DNA of 64,000 bases, taken from Streptomyces europaeiscabiei (GTDB taxonomy: Bacteria; Actinomycetota; Actinomycetes; Streptomycetales; Streptomycetaceae). Positions 28,927-37,131 of the stretch are shown here, in pieces. The stretch's first letter is position 1. Every line of letters begins with the position of its first letter. The notes below the pieces were generated by a model. That model was not told the origin of the DNA. It did not search any database and saw only the letters and a program-made list of their open reading frames with translations. The stretch is from NCBI RefSeq assembly GCF_036346855.1, contig NZ_CP107841.1, positions 8,064,001-8,128,000 of the forward strand, given 5' to 3'. Made by a program: the position numbers and the translations under genes.

Positions 28927-29087
28927 CGTCCCCTCCTCGGTCACGTCGGCCACGGCTGCACCAGCGACTGCGTCTCGTCGTGCCACGTCTCCCTGCGCGG
29001 ACCCGTGTTCCGGCGTGACGGAGTCATGGCCCCGGGATACGGGTCCGAACCCCGTGGAGGGGACCTTCAGAGCAACATTTGAGCTTT

Positions 29088-29894
29088 CTACTGGACCGCC
29101 GGCTCGCCCTGATCCTTGTTGATCTCCTCCGGGTCCGGACGGCCGGTGGGGACCTGGTTGGACGGGAACGGCGACGGGGTCGACTTCAGGTCCGGGTTGG
29201 TGGACGGCACCGCGGGGGGCGCGGCGGGCGGCACCTGACCGGGGGCGGGCGGCGGCGGGCCGGACGGGCTGGCGGTACCGCTGACCGAGTTGTTGGCGAT
29301 GGTCGCGAAGTCGACCTCCCCGGTGCCCTCCAGGATCGTGATGTGGTCCAACACGGTCTGGTTGGCGTCGGAGGCCAACTGGCGGATCAGCGTGTTGCGG
29401 GTGGAGTTCCGCACCGAGGCGATCGCCGGGAAGATCTTGCCGTGAGCGGTCCGCAGCAGGTTCGCCCAGACCTTGTTGTACTCGGCCTCGGTCTTCGCGG
29501 CGGTCATCTGGTCCAGGAAGCCCTGCTGCTCCGCCGTCGGCTGGTTCGGCAGCTCGACGCCCAGCTTCGCCGCGATGACCCGGGACCGCTTGTCGAGGTC
29601 GGCGTGGCCCACGATCAGGTGGTCGGCGGCCTCTCTGACGGACTTGCTGCCGCTGCGCTCCAGAGCCTGCTGCCCGGCAGGCAGCTCCCACAGACCCGCC
29701 AGCCGCACACGGATGAGCAGGTCGCGGTCGCCGGGGGTGAGCGGCCCCCACTGCGTGGTCACCGTGTCACCGGTGAGCGCGGCCGCGGCCGTGGCGTTGC
29801 GGTTGGGGTACGAGTAGAAGATGGGGTAGGCGACCGCGGTGAGCGTGCCGGCGATCGCCAGGGCGACGAGGACAGAGCCCTTGGAGCGTCGCAA
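29088..29894 (-). CDS. DUF4142 protein, copy 2
   Basis: 268 residues from a TTG at 29894, five bases after GGGAGG; no ATG or GTG is better placed. It has an N-terminal membrane anchor ([19 protein letters not shown]). The DUF4142 motifs are [41 protein letters not shown] and [15 protein letters not shown] proline-rich tail follows. It is very similar to copy 3, including the leader. The family is ferritin-like in predicted fold; no function is established. Confidence 0.88.
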   Translation of the reverse strand: MRRSKGSVLVALAIAGTLTAVAYPIFYSYPNRNATAAAALTGDTVTTQWGPLTPGDRDLLIRVRLAGLWELPAGQQALERSGSKSVREAADHLIVGHADLDKRSRVIAAKLGVELPNQPTAEQQGFLDQMTAAKTEAEYNKVWANLLRTAHGKIFPAIASVRNSTRNTLIRQLASDANQTVLDHITILEGTGEVDFATIANNSVSGTASPSGPPPPAPGQVPPAAPPAVPSTNPDLKSTPSPFPSNQVPTGRPDPEEINKDQGEPAVQ

Positions 29895-29913
29895 ATGAGC
29901 CTCCCGGAGGAAA

Positions 29914-29928
29914 CCAACTGATCGTTGG
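29914..29928 (-). promoter_or_regulatory. Conserved leader inverted repeat of DUF4142 copy 2
   Basis: CCAAC-TGATC-GTTGG, 20 bp upstream of the TTG start. The same element occurs at the same place in copy 3. Confidence 0.55.
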
Positions 29929-30011
29929 GGACTGACTGTTGCTTGGGGGTGCGGAGATGACCGCGGTGTGTCGGGTCCGGCCCGCCGCTCGCAGGCGGAG
30001 CCGGGGCCGCG

Positions 30012-30620
30012 TCAGATCGTGCCGTTGGCGATCGCGTCGAAGTCGACCTGTCCGGTCTTCTCCAGCATCGTGATGTGGTCGAGCACGGTCTGGTTGGTGT
30101 CCGAGGCCAGCTGGCGCACCAGGGTGTTCTCGGTCTGGTTCCGGATCGTCCCGATGGCCGGGAAGATCTTGCCGTGGGCGGAGCGCAGCAGGTTGGCCCA
30201 CACACGGTCGAACTGGTCGTCCGTCGCGTTGTCCATCTGCTGGAGGAATCCCTGCTGCTGCTCGTTCGGGACGTTCGGCAGCTCCATGCCCAGCTGGGAG
30301 GCCACGGCCCGCACCCGCTCGTCGAGGTCCTTGTGGCCCACGATGAGGTGGTCGGCCGCCTCCTTCACCTGAGGGCTCTTCGACCGCGCCATTGCCTTCT
30401 CGGCGGCGGGCAGCTCCCAGAGCCCCGCCAGCCGCACGCGCATGATCAGATCCCGGTCGGAGGCCGTCAGCGGCCCCCACTGGGTGTTCACCGAGCCGGC
30501 GGCCATATTGGCCTGGGCGGTGCCCGAGCGGTCGGCGTAGGACCATACGGGGAACGCCAGTGCGCCGACGGTGACGACGAGGGCAAGGCTGGCGATGAGC
30601 GAGCCGTTGAGACGCCGCAA
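30012..30620 (-). CDS. DUF4142 protein, copy 3 (no tail)
   Basis: 202 residues from a TTG at 30620, preceded by GGGAGG. The anchor and DUF4142 core match copy 2 closely ([56 protein letters not shown]). The protein stops right after the last core helix (FDAIANGTI), lacking the proline-rich tail of the other two. It is probably the product of a tandem duplication with copy 2; the two share strand and leader. Confidence 0.87.
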   Translation of the reverse strand: MRRLNGSLIASLALVVTVGALAFPVWSYADRSGTAQANMAAGSVNTQWGPLTASDRDLIMRVRLAGLWELPAAEKAMARSKSPQVKEAADHLIVGHKDLDERVRAVASQLGMELPNVPNEQQQGFLQQMDNATDDQFDRVWANLLRSAHGKIFPAIGTIRNQTENTLVRQLASDTNQTVLDHITMLEKTGQVDFDAIANGTI

Positions 30621-30640
30621 AGTGATCCTCCCGGATGATG

Positions 30641-30655
30641 CCAACTGGTCGTTGG
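30641..30655 (-). promoter_or_regulatory. Conserved leader inverted repeat of DUF4142 copy 3
   Basis: CCAAC-TGGTC-GTTGG, 20 bp before the TTG start, matching the copy 2 element at 14 of 15 bases. Confidence 0.55.
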
Positions 30656-30801
30656 GGCAGTTACTTGGCCAGTGCCGGAAGATACGTGCGGGGCGGCGGA
30701 GTTGTTCAACGAGCTTTGAACCGGCTGAGTACATCCGGTTCGGACGGACGTTCAGGCGGACACGATTCAACGCGGCCCGGGCGGGAACCGTTCGGCGGGG
30801 G

Positions 30802-31560
30802 TCAGCCGCGCAGCGCCCGATGGTCCGCGACCACCGTGCTGGAGCCCGGGGCGACCTCCGTGAAGCCCGCGTCACGCACGAGGGGGAGGCCGGCGCTGGT
30901 GAGGGCCTGCCAGTGGGCGGGGGCGGCGGTGCGGACGGCGAGCGGGAAGCCCGCGTCCCGCCAGACGGCGCGGGCCGGGTCGTCGAGGTCCCACCACGCG
31001 AGCTGCGCGCCGTGACCGGCCTGGACCATCGCCTTGCCCGCCGACATGTCGACCTCGGGGTTCATCCAGAGCACCGGGGCGGCGGGGTCGGGACCGGACG
31101 GCGGTTCCGGGTCGTCGAGATCCGTGCCGGAGACCTGGAGGCGGGCCAGGTCCTTGGGCCAGCCGTCGAGGGGGACCGGCGGGAAGACGCGTACCTCGGC
31201 CGACTTGCCCGCCACGGTGATCCCCGGCAGCGCCTCGGCCCGCCGCCACTCCGCGCCGCGTGCCCGCCGGACCACCTTGCGGATCCGGGCGTCCTGCCAG
31301 CTCCGCATCGCCTCGGCCCATTCCCCGTCGCCCAGCGACCGCGCGTCGCTCAGCATCACCAGCACCGCCCGCGCCGCCGTCTCCAGCGCGTCCGTACGCG
31401 CCGGGGGAGCGCCCCGCTCGATGCGCGCGACCAGGGGCAGCACGAACTGCGGCGCCTCGTCACGCGAGGTCCGCTCGTCCCGGAAGGGGCTGTCCTGGGC
31501 GGGCATGGGGGCCGGAGTGGGGACGGGGGCCTGGGCGGGGGTCGGGTCGCTCGTGGTCAC
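30802..31560 (-). CDS. Peptidyl-tRNA hydrolase (PTH2-like)
   Basis: 252 residues from GTG 31560; the longer frame to 31632 overlaps the divergent ABC gene start and is rejected. The C-terminal half carries the PTH2-type element MSAGKAMVQAGHGAQLAWW, and the region before it is an actinobacterial extension. The first 25 residues are Pro/Ala-rich. Such proteins release peptides from stalled peptidyl-tRNA; whether this variant is active is unknown. Inner methionines near residues 18-20 are alternative starts. Confidence 0.75.
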   Translation of the reverse strand: MTTSDPTPAQAPVPTPAPMPAQDSPFRDERTSRDEAPQFVLPLVARIERGAPPARTDALETAARAVLVMLSDARSLGDGEWAEAMRSWQDARIRKVVRRARGAEWRRAEALPGITVAGKSAEVRVFPPVPLDGWPKDLARLQVSGTDLDDPEPPSGPDPAAPVLWMNPEVDMSAGKAMVQAGHGAQLAWWDLDDPARAVWRDAGFPLAVRTAAPAHWQALTSAGLPLVRDAGFTEVAPGSSTVVADHRALRG

Positions 31561-31630
31561 CCGCCCAGTCTGCCAGGCGGAAGGTGACCTCCCCGGACCC
31601 GTACTCGCCCGCTTGTACGAGGATGGGGGC

Positions 31631-32590
31631 ATGGAACGTGAGTTACTGCTGAGGCTGGAGGGAGTCGGCCGCCGTTACGGCTTCCGTGGCGCGTGGGTGC
31701 TGCGCGGCGTCGACCTGGAGATCGCCCCCGGCGCGCTGATCCGGGTCGAGGGCGCGAACGGCACCGGCAAGTCGACGCTTCTGCGCGTCCTCGCCGGGCT
31801 CGACGCCCCCACGGAGGGCCGGGTGACGGGGCGCCCGCGCACGGCGTACGTCCCCGAACGCTTCCCCGCCGCGCTGCCGTTCACCGCCGCCGAATACCTC
31901 ACCCATCTCGGCGCCGTCCACGGCCTGGACCGCCCGGCCGCCGCCCGCGCCGCCGCCGAGTGGCTGGAGCGCTTCGGGGCCGCCGAGTACGCCCGTACGC
32001 CGATGGCGGAGCTCTCCAAGGGCAGCAGCCAGAAGGTCGCCGTGGCCCAGGCACTGCTCGCCGAACCGGAGTTGATCGTCCTCGACGAGGCGTGGACCGG
32101 CCTGGACGCCGACGCCCGCGACGAGTTGGAGCGCGTGGTGGTCGAGCGGACCGCCGCCGGGGCCGCCGTGGTGTTCGTCGACCATGACCCGCGGCGGCTG
32201 GCGGGGATGCCGGACGCGACGTACACGGTGGTCGGGGGAGCGCTCGAACTCCTTGCGGGGAGGGGGAGTTCGGGGGAGGGTGACTCCTCGGACTTCCCGG
32301 CCTCCGTCGTCGTCGAGGGGCGTGGTCCGGGGCCGGGTGCTCAAGTTCCCGACCGCATGAGGAAGTTGGTGGATGCCGTGGAGGAAATGACCTCCGGCGC
32401 ACACCGGTTCACCGTTCCGCAGGCGGAATCCGACGAACTGCTCAGGGCGATGCTGGGCGCCCGACCGCCCTGGCACGTGGTGAGCGTGATTCCGGCACCC
32501 GCGGCGCTGCGCGAACCGGAACCGGAGATGGAACCAGAACCGGCGAAGGAACCGGAGTCGGAAAGGGAACTGGAAGTGGAGAACTCCTGA
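31631..32590 (+). CDS. ABC transporter ATP-binding protein
   Basis: 319 residues. Walker A is GANGTGKST, the signature loop LSKGSSQKVA, Walker B LIVLDEAW and the switch His is in VFVDHDPRR. The last 90 residues are an unusual Glu/Pro-rich extension with repeated EPE units. It pairs with the overlapping permease gene (TGATG). The simple ATPase-plus-permease pair resembles export or resistance-type systems; substrate unknown. The start at 31631 has a purine-rich GGATGGGGGC just upstream. Confidence 0.9.
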   Translation: MERELLLRLEGVGRRYGFRGAWVLRGVDLEIAPGALIRVEGANGTGKSTLLRVLAGLDAPTEGRVTGRPRTAYVPERFPAALPFTAAEYLTHLGAVHGLDRPAAARAAAEWLERFGAAEYARTPMAELSKGSSQKVAVAQALLAEPELIVLDEAWTGLDADARDELERVVVERTAAGAAVVFVDHDPRRLAGMPDATYTVVGGALELLAGRGSSGEGDSSDFPASVVVEGRGPGPGAQVPDRMRKLVDAVEEMTSGAHRFTVPQAESDELLRAMLGARPPWHVVSVIPAPAALREPEPEMEPEPAKEPESERELEVENS

Positions 32591-33261
32591 TGAACGCCCT
32601 CCTCCGCTACCAGGCGGCCCTTCTCGTCCGCTCCCAGCGCTGGCTGCCGCCCGTCATCCTGTACGCGGCGTTCCTCGCCATCGGAGTGCAGCGCGGGCAG
32701 CCGGTGCTCGACTCGCTCGGCTACACGGCCGCCGCGCTGCTGCCCGTGTCCGCCTGGCTGATGCGGATCTGTGTCACCAACGAGCCGCCCGCCGCCCGCA
32801 GTTGTACGGGAGCGGCGACCGGACCGGGCCGGGCGCACCTGGCCTGTGTCCTGGTCGCGTTCGCGGCGGCGGCGCTGCTCGGGACGGCGGCCACGGTCCT
32901 CGTCACGATCATCAGCGCCCCCACGAGCACGGACCACCAGACCCGTGTCGAGGTGCTCCCGGCGGGCGGCGCGGGCCTCCTGGCCGCCCTCGTCTGCGCC
33001 CTCCTCGGCACGGCCGTCGGCGCGCTCACCAACTGGCCGCTGCTGCGCTCGCCGGGCCGGGCCGTCCCCGCCCTCCTGCTCGGCGCGCTGCTGGCCCTGG
33101 TGGTGGCCGGGTCCCCGGCCCGGGCGGCGGTCACCGCCCTGGTCGACGGCTCGCAGCGCGCGACGATCCCGGTCCCCGTCCTGCCACTGCTCGCGGCCGG
33201 GCTCCTCACGGCCGCCGCCACCGCCGTGGCCTGCGCCCTGACGACCCGCCGCTCAGCCTGA
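32590..33261 (+). CDS. ABC transporter permease subunit
   Basis: 223 residues, about six hydrophobic helices (for example WLPPVILYAAFLAIGV and AVPALLLGALLALVVAG). The ATG overlaps the stop of the ATPase gene. It is an integral membrane partner of the preceding ATPase, probably working as a dimer. No recognisable substrate signature. Confidence 0.82.
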   Translation: MNALLRYQAALLVRSQRWLPPVILYAAFLAIGVQRGQPVLDSLGYTAAALLPVSAWLMRICVTNEPPAARSCTGAATGPGRAHLACVLVAFAAAALLGTAATVLVTIISAPTSTDHQTRVEVLPAGGAGLLAALVCALLGTAVGALTNWPLLRSPGRAVPALLLGALLALVVAGSPARAAVTALVDGSQRATIPVPVLPLLAAGLLTAAATAVACALTTRRSA

Positions 33262-33449
33262 ACAGGCGGTCCGCTCGGCCTCCCGCCACTCGCACACCGG
33301 GCACAGGGTGATCCCCTTGTGGGACTCCGGGTACTCGGTGGGCTTCTGGCACAGGACGCACTCGGCGAAGGGCGGGCTGTGGCGCGGGCCTGAGGCCGGG
33401 CCCCGGCCGGTTCCGCGGTCGTCGGTTCGGTGCCGTAGCGGTCGCTCAT
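33253..33449 (-). pseudogene. Zinc-ribbon small protein gene with a one-base frameshift
   Basis: The ATG at 33449 has a good SD (CTGGAG) and begins MSDRYGTEPTTAEPAG. About 25 codons later the conserved-looking part lies in another frame: FAECVLCQKPTEY, ITLCPVCEWREAERTACSG. This has two CxxC pairs typical of a zinc ribbon. The second frame has no usable start of its own. One missing base in the G/C runs between would join them. It could be a true mutation or a sequence error. The gene end overlaps the ABC permease end by nine bases. Confidence 0.5.
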
Positions 33450-33482
33450 GTCTCCAGCGTAGAGCGACCGCGCGGGGCCGGC

Positions 33483-34373
33483 TCAGGGCGCCGCGTCCGC
33501 CATCGCCGCGGTCGCTGTCGCCGCCGCTGCCGTCGTCGCCGTCGTCCCGACCAGCTCCGACACCTTCACGAACCGGAAGCCGCGCTCCCGAAGCGCCGGC
33601 ACGATCTTCCGTACGGCCCGCTCTGTGACCGGCGCGGCACTCCGGGTGCAGTGCATGACCACGACGGACCCCGGCCGCACCCCCTCCAGCACCTCCCGCA
33701 CCACCTCGTCCGGGTCCGTCGCGAACGCGTCCCCGCTCACCACGTCCCACTGCACGGCCGTCACGCCGGACGCGCTGAGCTGCCGCAGCGCGCGGCTGTC
33801 GTAGCAGCCGCCGGGGAACCGGAAATACGGCATCGGATCCGTCACTCCCGCGGCTCGGAACACCCGATAGGCCCGCTCCAGATCCGCCCGCATGCGCCCT
33901 GGCGCCATGGTCGGCAGGCCGTGGCAGTTCTCGGTGAAGGCGTGATGGCTGTACGAGTGGTTCGCCACCTCGAACAGAGGGTCCCGCCCGATGGACCGCG
34001 CCTGGATCGGGTACTCCTCGACCCACCGCCCCGTCATGAACACCGTGGCCGGAACCTTCAGCTGCCGCAGGGCGGCGATCAGCTCCGGATTGTCGAACCG
34101 TTCGCCTGCGGCGGCCCGCTCCCCCTGATCCGCGGCCATGTCCGCGTCGAAGGTGAGCGCCACGGTCTTGTCGGCGCGGGTCCGCAGGCCGTGCTCGAAC
34201 ACCGGGGTCAGCCCGGCCGGTCCCGGCGCGAGCGTGGGCGGTCGGGACGACGACAATGCCGAGGGGCTGGCGGTGGCGTTCACGATGCGCGTCGAGGCAT
34301 GCGGGGTGCCACAGGCGGCGAGAGCGGCGCCGAGTGCGCAGAGCGCGGAGATTCTTCGTACAGGACTGATCAC
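33483..34373 (-). CDS. NodB-type polysaccharide deacetylase lipoprotein
   Basis: 296 residues, GTG start at 34373. The lipobox is LAAC (Cys21). The NodB motifs are present: ALTFDADM (D-x-D), NHSYSHH (H-x3-H metal ligands), RFPGGCYDSR and VVVMHCT. It should remove acetyl groups from cell-wall or other polysaccharides outside the membrane. The C-terminal Ala/Thr-rich tail (TTATTAAAATATAA) is low complexity. SD is weak. Confidence 0.88.
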   Translation of the reverse strand: MISPVRRISALCALGAALAACGTPHASTRIVNATASPSALSSSRPPTLAPGPAGLTPVFEHGLRTRADKTVALTFDADMAADQGERAAAGERFDNPELIAALRQLKVPATVFMTGRWVEEYPIQARSIGRDPLFEVANHSYSHHAFTENCHGLPTMAPGRMRADLERAYRVFRAAGVTDPMPYFRFPGGCYDSRALRQLSASGVTAVQWDVVSGDAFATDPDEVVREVLEGVRPGSVVVMHCTRSAAPVTERAVRKIVPALRERGFRFVKVSELVGTTATTAAAATATAAMADAAP

Positions 34374-34424
34374 CGCACGAAAGTACGGCGGTGGGGTCAG
34401 CGGGTAGTCGGTTTAGCTGCCGGA

Positions 34425-34685
34425 TCACAGGGAGTCCGGCACGAAGTCACCCGCCTGGGTGATGAAGGGGGTCCAGGCGGCGGGGGAGAGGGACAGCTCC
34501 GGGCCGGCGGGGTGCTTGGAGTCGCGGACGTGGATGGTGGAGGGGAGGGTGGCGACTTCTACGCAGTCGTCGCCCTGGGCGCTGCTCTACGTCGACTTTC
34601 GCCAGGCGAGCGCGATCTCGACGCAGCTGTCGCCCTGCGTGCCGCTGTAGCTGCTCTTGAAGCAGGCGAGTTCGGACCTGCTCAT
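34425..34685 (-). pseudogene. DUF397 gene: two modules fused, interrupted by TAG
   Basis: From ATG 34685 (overlapping the regulator stop as ATGA) the frame reads SELACFKSSYSGTQGDSCVE and ends WRKST at a TAG (34587-34589). The same frame continues as SSAQGDDCVEVATLPSTIHV, then RDSKHPAGPELSLS and AWTPFITQAGDF to a TGA. A DUF397 protein normally has a single W/FxxSSYSxxxGDxCVE head; here two heads are in tandem, as if two DUF397 genes recombined, and a Tyr codon (TAC) became TAG. Only a 32-residue peptide would be made without readthrough. Confidence 0.7.
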
Positions 34686-35499
34686 TTCGCTCCTCGCATT
34701 CGCACCGACAGGCTCTCCGAGTCGGCTGGGCCGAGGGCCTGCGAGCGCAGTGTCGCATTCCGCTGGTTGAGCAAACGGGCCTCTTTCCCGTCGGAGATCA
34801 GCCGCCCGCTCTGCTGCCCCTCGGAGTGGGCGAGCCGACGTCCGTCCGACAGCTCGACGAGTTGCACAGGGCCGTCGAAACACGCGTGGTGCTTGCTGCT
34901 CAGAGCGTGATCTGAACCCCGACATTCCGGAGCCGCATCTGCTCCAGCAGGTGGTCCGGCATCGCGCGCGTTACCTTCTGCCCGCCCAACTCCCGCCGGA
35001 TGACGGCCTCCTCGATCGTGAAGCAGAACGAGGTGTTGGGGCGCTCGCGGAGCAGCCGCTGCCGATCCATGCGAGTGTCACCTGGGCTTCGAGTTGCTCG
35101 TCGGCCAGTGGCGGAATGCTCTCCCCGAACACGGCCCGCACATACGGCTCCGACTGCAGCAACCCCGGCACCGGCCGGCACTCGACGTGCTCAGACTGAC
35201 CGCCTGACCCTCCAGCCGCGCCCAATTCCGGAACCACGAGCCAACCCCGGCTGCCGCGACAGATGCTTCGCCGCTCTCAGCAGCGCCCCCGTGTCCCCCA
35301 ACACCCGATCCGTCCGCTCCACGAACACCTCGTCCGCCGTCCGCCTCCCCAGCTCGATCGAGGCGACCGTGTGCACGCTGAACCGCACCAGCGGCGCGAA
35401 CGGCTCCCTCGTGTGTCCGTGATGCTCCCGCAGCGCCTGCACGTACGCCCCGAACGTCTTCAGAGTGTCGGACGGGCCGGGTTCCCAGCCGACGCTCAT
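34682..35499 (-). pseudogene. Decayed XRE-family regulator with DUF5753 domain (four frameshifts)
   Basis: Start ATG 35499. Five consecutive fragments in shifting frames reconstruct one protein: HTH (TFGAYVQALREHHGHTREPF to LSRQPGLA), then WFRNWARLEGQAVSLS, then ECRPVPGLLQSEPYVRAVFG, then MDRQRLLRERPNTSFCFTIE to LRNVGVQIT, then KHHACFDGPVQLVELSDGRR to the end. Each junction is repaired by one extra base (near 35245, 35187, 35075, 34900). It resembles the regulators that pair with DUF397 proteins (WhiJ-like systems); its partner gene overlaps the end and is also broken. Confidence 0.75.
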
Positions 35500-35579
35500 G
35501 CTCGGCCACCTCCGGGTGGGTCGGATCTCCCCACGATCAACTCACCCAGAGTCGCGAACGGTTACGCGTACTGTCCATC

Positions 35580-35618
35580 GAACACGCATGTACGGCGACG
35601 TGCCGTACATGCGTGTTC
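35580..35618 (-). terminator. Perfect 16-bp hairpin after the PhoX-like gene
   Basis: Arms GAACACGCATGTACGG and CCGTACATGCGTGTTC with loop CGACGTG, 22 bp past the stop codon. Position and strength argue for a terminator. Confidence 0.8.
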
Positions 35619-35640
35619 CCCTCTTTCCGCTCGGCTCAGG

Positions 35641-37023
35641 TCACGTACGTCGCCACGGCCCCGTCACCGCGAAGGTCGTGCCCGGGGTGTAGCAGTTCAC
35701 GTACATCGTGTCGCCGTCGGGGGAGAAGGTGACGCCTGCGAACTCGCCCCACTCGGGATCGGTGGGGGTGCCGATGTTCTGGGCGTTGCGGGCCATGGCG
35801 TAGACGTCGCCGCGCCGCGTGACGCCGTAGACGTGTTGGGTGCCGTTGCCGTCCTCGCAGACCATGAGGCCGCCGGAGGGGGCCAGGCAGATGTTGTCGG
35901 GGGACTCGCCGGGGAGTTGGAGGTCGGTGTCGGGGCCGAAGGCGATCACCAGGGTGAGGGTGCGGTGGTCGGGGTCGTAGCGCCAGATCTGGCCGTAGTG
36001 GTCGGCGGCCGAGCCGTCCGCGCTGCGGGCGAAGGAGGAGACGAAGTAGACGCTGCGGCCGCCCCAGTAGCAGCCTTCCAGCTTCTGCGCGTGGGTGATG
36101 CCCTTGGGGCCGAAGTCCTGGTGGCGGATGGCGGTTTGGGCGGCCAGGGGGTCGGGGACGTCGACCCATTCGATCCCCTCGAAGTGGGCTCCGGGGTCCT
36201 GGATGGGAGAGAGGTCGGGTACGCCGGGGACCCGCATCGCCTGGAGCCGGCCGCCCGCGCGCAGTGAACCCAGGCCGCCCTTCGGCCTGTTGGGGAGGAA
36301 GCGGTAGAAGAGGCCGAAGGGGCGCTCGAAGGCGTCCTCCGTCTCGTAGACCACTCCGCGTTTCGGGTCGACGGCGATCGCCTCGTGCTGGAAACGGCCC
36401 ATCGCGGTGAGGGGTACGGCCCCCGATCGGCGCGGGTCGGCCGCGTCGACCTCGAAGATGAAGCCGTGGTCCTTGGTGTAGCCGTTGGTGCCGGCCTTGT
36501 CCTCGTTCTCCTCGCAGGTCAGCCAGGTACCCCAAGGGGTGGGTCCACCCGCGCAGTTGACCGCGGTGCCGGCGATGGCGACGCGTTCCGCGAGGACCTT
36601 GCCGCGGGCGTCGAGGGTCAACGACGTACAGCCGCCCTTGCCCGTCGGGTCATAGGTGAGGCCCTCGATCGTGGGGACCGGGATGCGGCCGTTGTGGCGG
36701 TTCTCGTGGTTGCGGACGAGGTGGACGCGTCCGTGTCTGCCGGGGAAGGCGGACATACCGTCGTGGTTGCTGGGGACCTGGCCCTCGCCGGAGCGGAGGG
36801 GGTCGCCCTCGCGGGAGAGGACCCGGTAGCGGAAACCTTTCGGCAGGTCGAGCAGGCCGTTCGGGTCGGGGATCAGGGGGCCGTAGCCGGAGTGGCCGAG
36901 ATCGCTCTGCGCGGCGGCCGAGCCCGCGAAGAGTTCGGACAGGGCTCCGGTGAACGCGATGCCTGCGATACCTGCGCCCAGGGCGCCGGAGCGGGCGAGG
37001 GCCTGACGGCGGGTCACTGACAC
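35641..37023 (-). CDS. Tat-exported PhoX/DUF839 family protein
   Basis: 460 residues from GTG 37023, which has AGGAAGG at correct spacing. A twin-arginine-type leader (VTRRQALARSGALGAGIAG) ends near GSAAAQS. The body is a DUF839/PhoX beta-propeller with motifs HENRHNGRIPVPTIEG, NCAGGPTPWGTWLTCEE and SPDNICLAP. PhoX proteins are Ca/Fe-dependent alkaline phosphatases at the cell surface. Whether this member is a phosphatase is inferred from the family. Confidence 0.87.
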   Translation of the reverse strand: MSVTRRQALARSGALGAGIAGIAFTGALSELFAGSAAAQSDLGHSGYGPLIPDPNGLLDLPKGFRYRVLSREGDPLRSGEGQVPSNHDGMSAFPGRHGRVHLVRNHENRHNGRIPVPTIEGLTYDPTGKGGCTSLTLDARGKVLAERVAIAGTAVNCAGGPTPWGTWLTCEENEDKAGTNGYTKDHGFIFEVDAADPRRSGAVPLTAMGRFQHEAIAVDPKRGVVYETEDAFERPFGLFYRFLPNRPKGGLGSLRAGGRLQAMRVPGVPDLSPIQDPGAHFEGIEWVDVPDPLAAQTAIRHQDFGPKGITHAQKLEGCYWGGRSVYFVSSFARSADGSAADHYGQIWRYDPDHRTLTLVIAFGPDTDLQLPGESPDNICLAPSGGLMVCEDGNGTQHVYGVTRRGDVYAMARNAQNIGTPTDPEWGEFAGVTFSPDGDTMYVNCYTPGTTFAVTGPWRRT

Positions 37024-37131
37024 GGGAATACCTTCCTGTTGGCGGACAGGATGTGACCCGCCTGTGTGTATCACGCGGTCACGGCCACGTGAACCACGCG
37101 AGGAGGGGGAGGCGGAGGAGTCGTCCCGGTG

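Noticed and set aside
29030..29060. tRNA-like string GGGTCCGAACCCCGT
   Set aside because: No acceptor, D or anticodon arm can be drawn around it; it is more likely a weak hairpin past the DUF4142 copy 2 stop.
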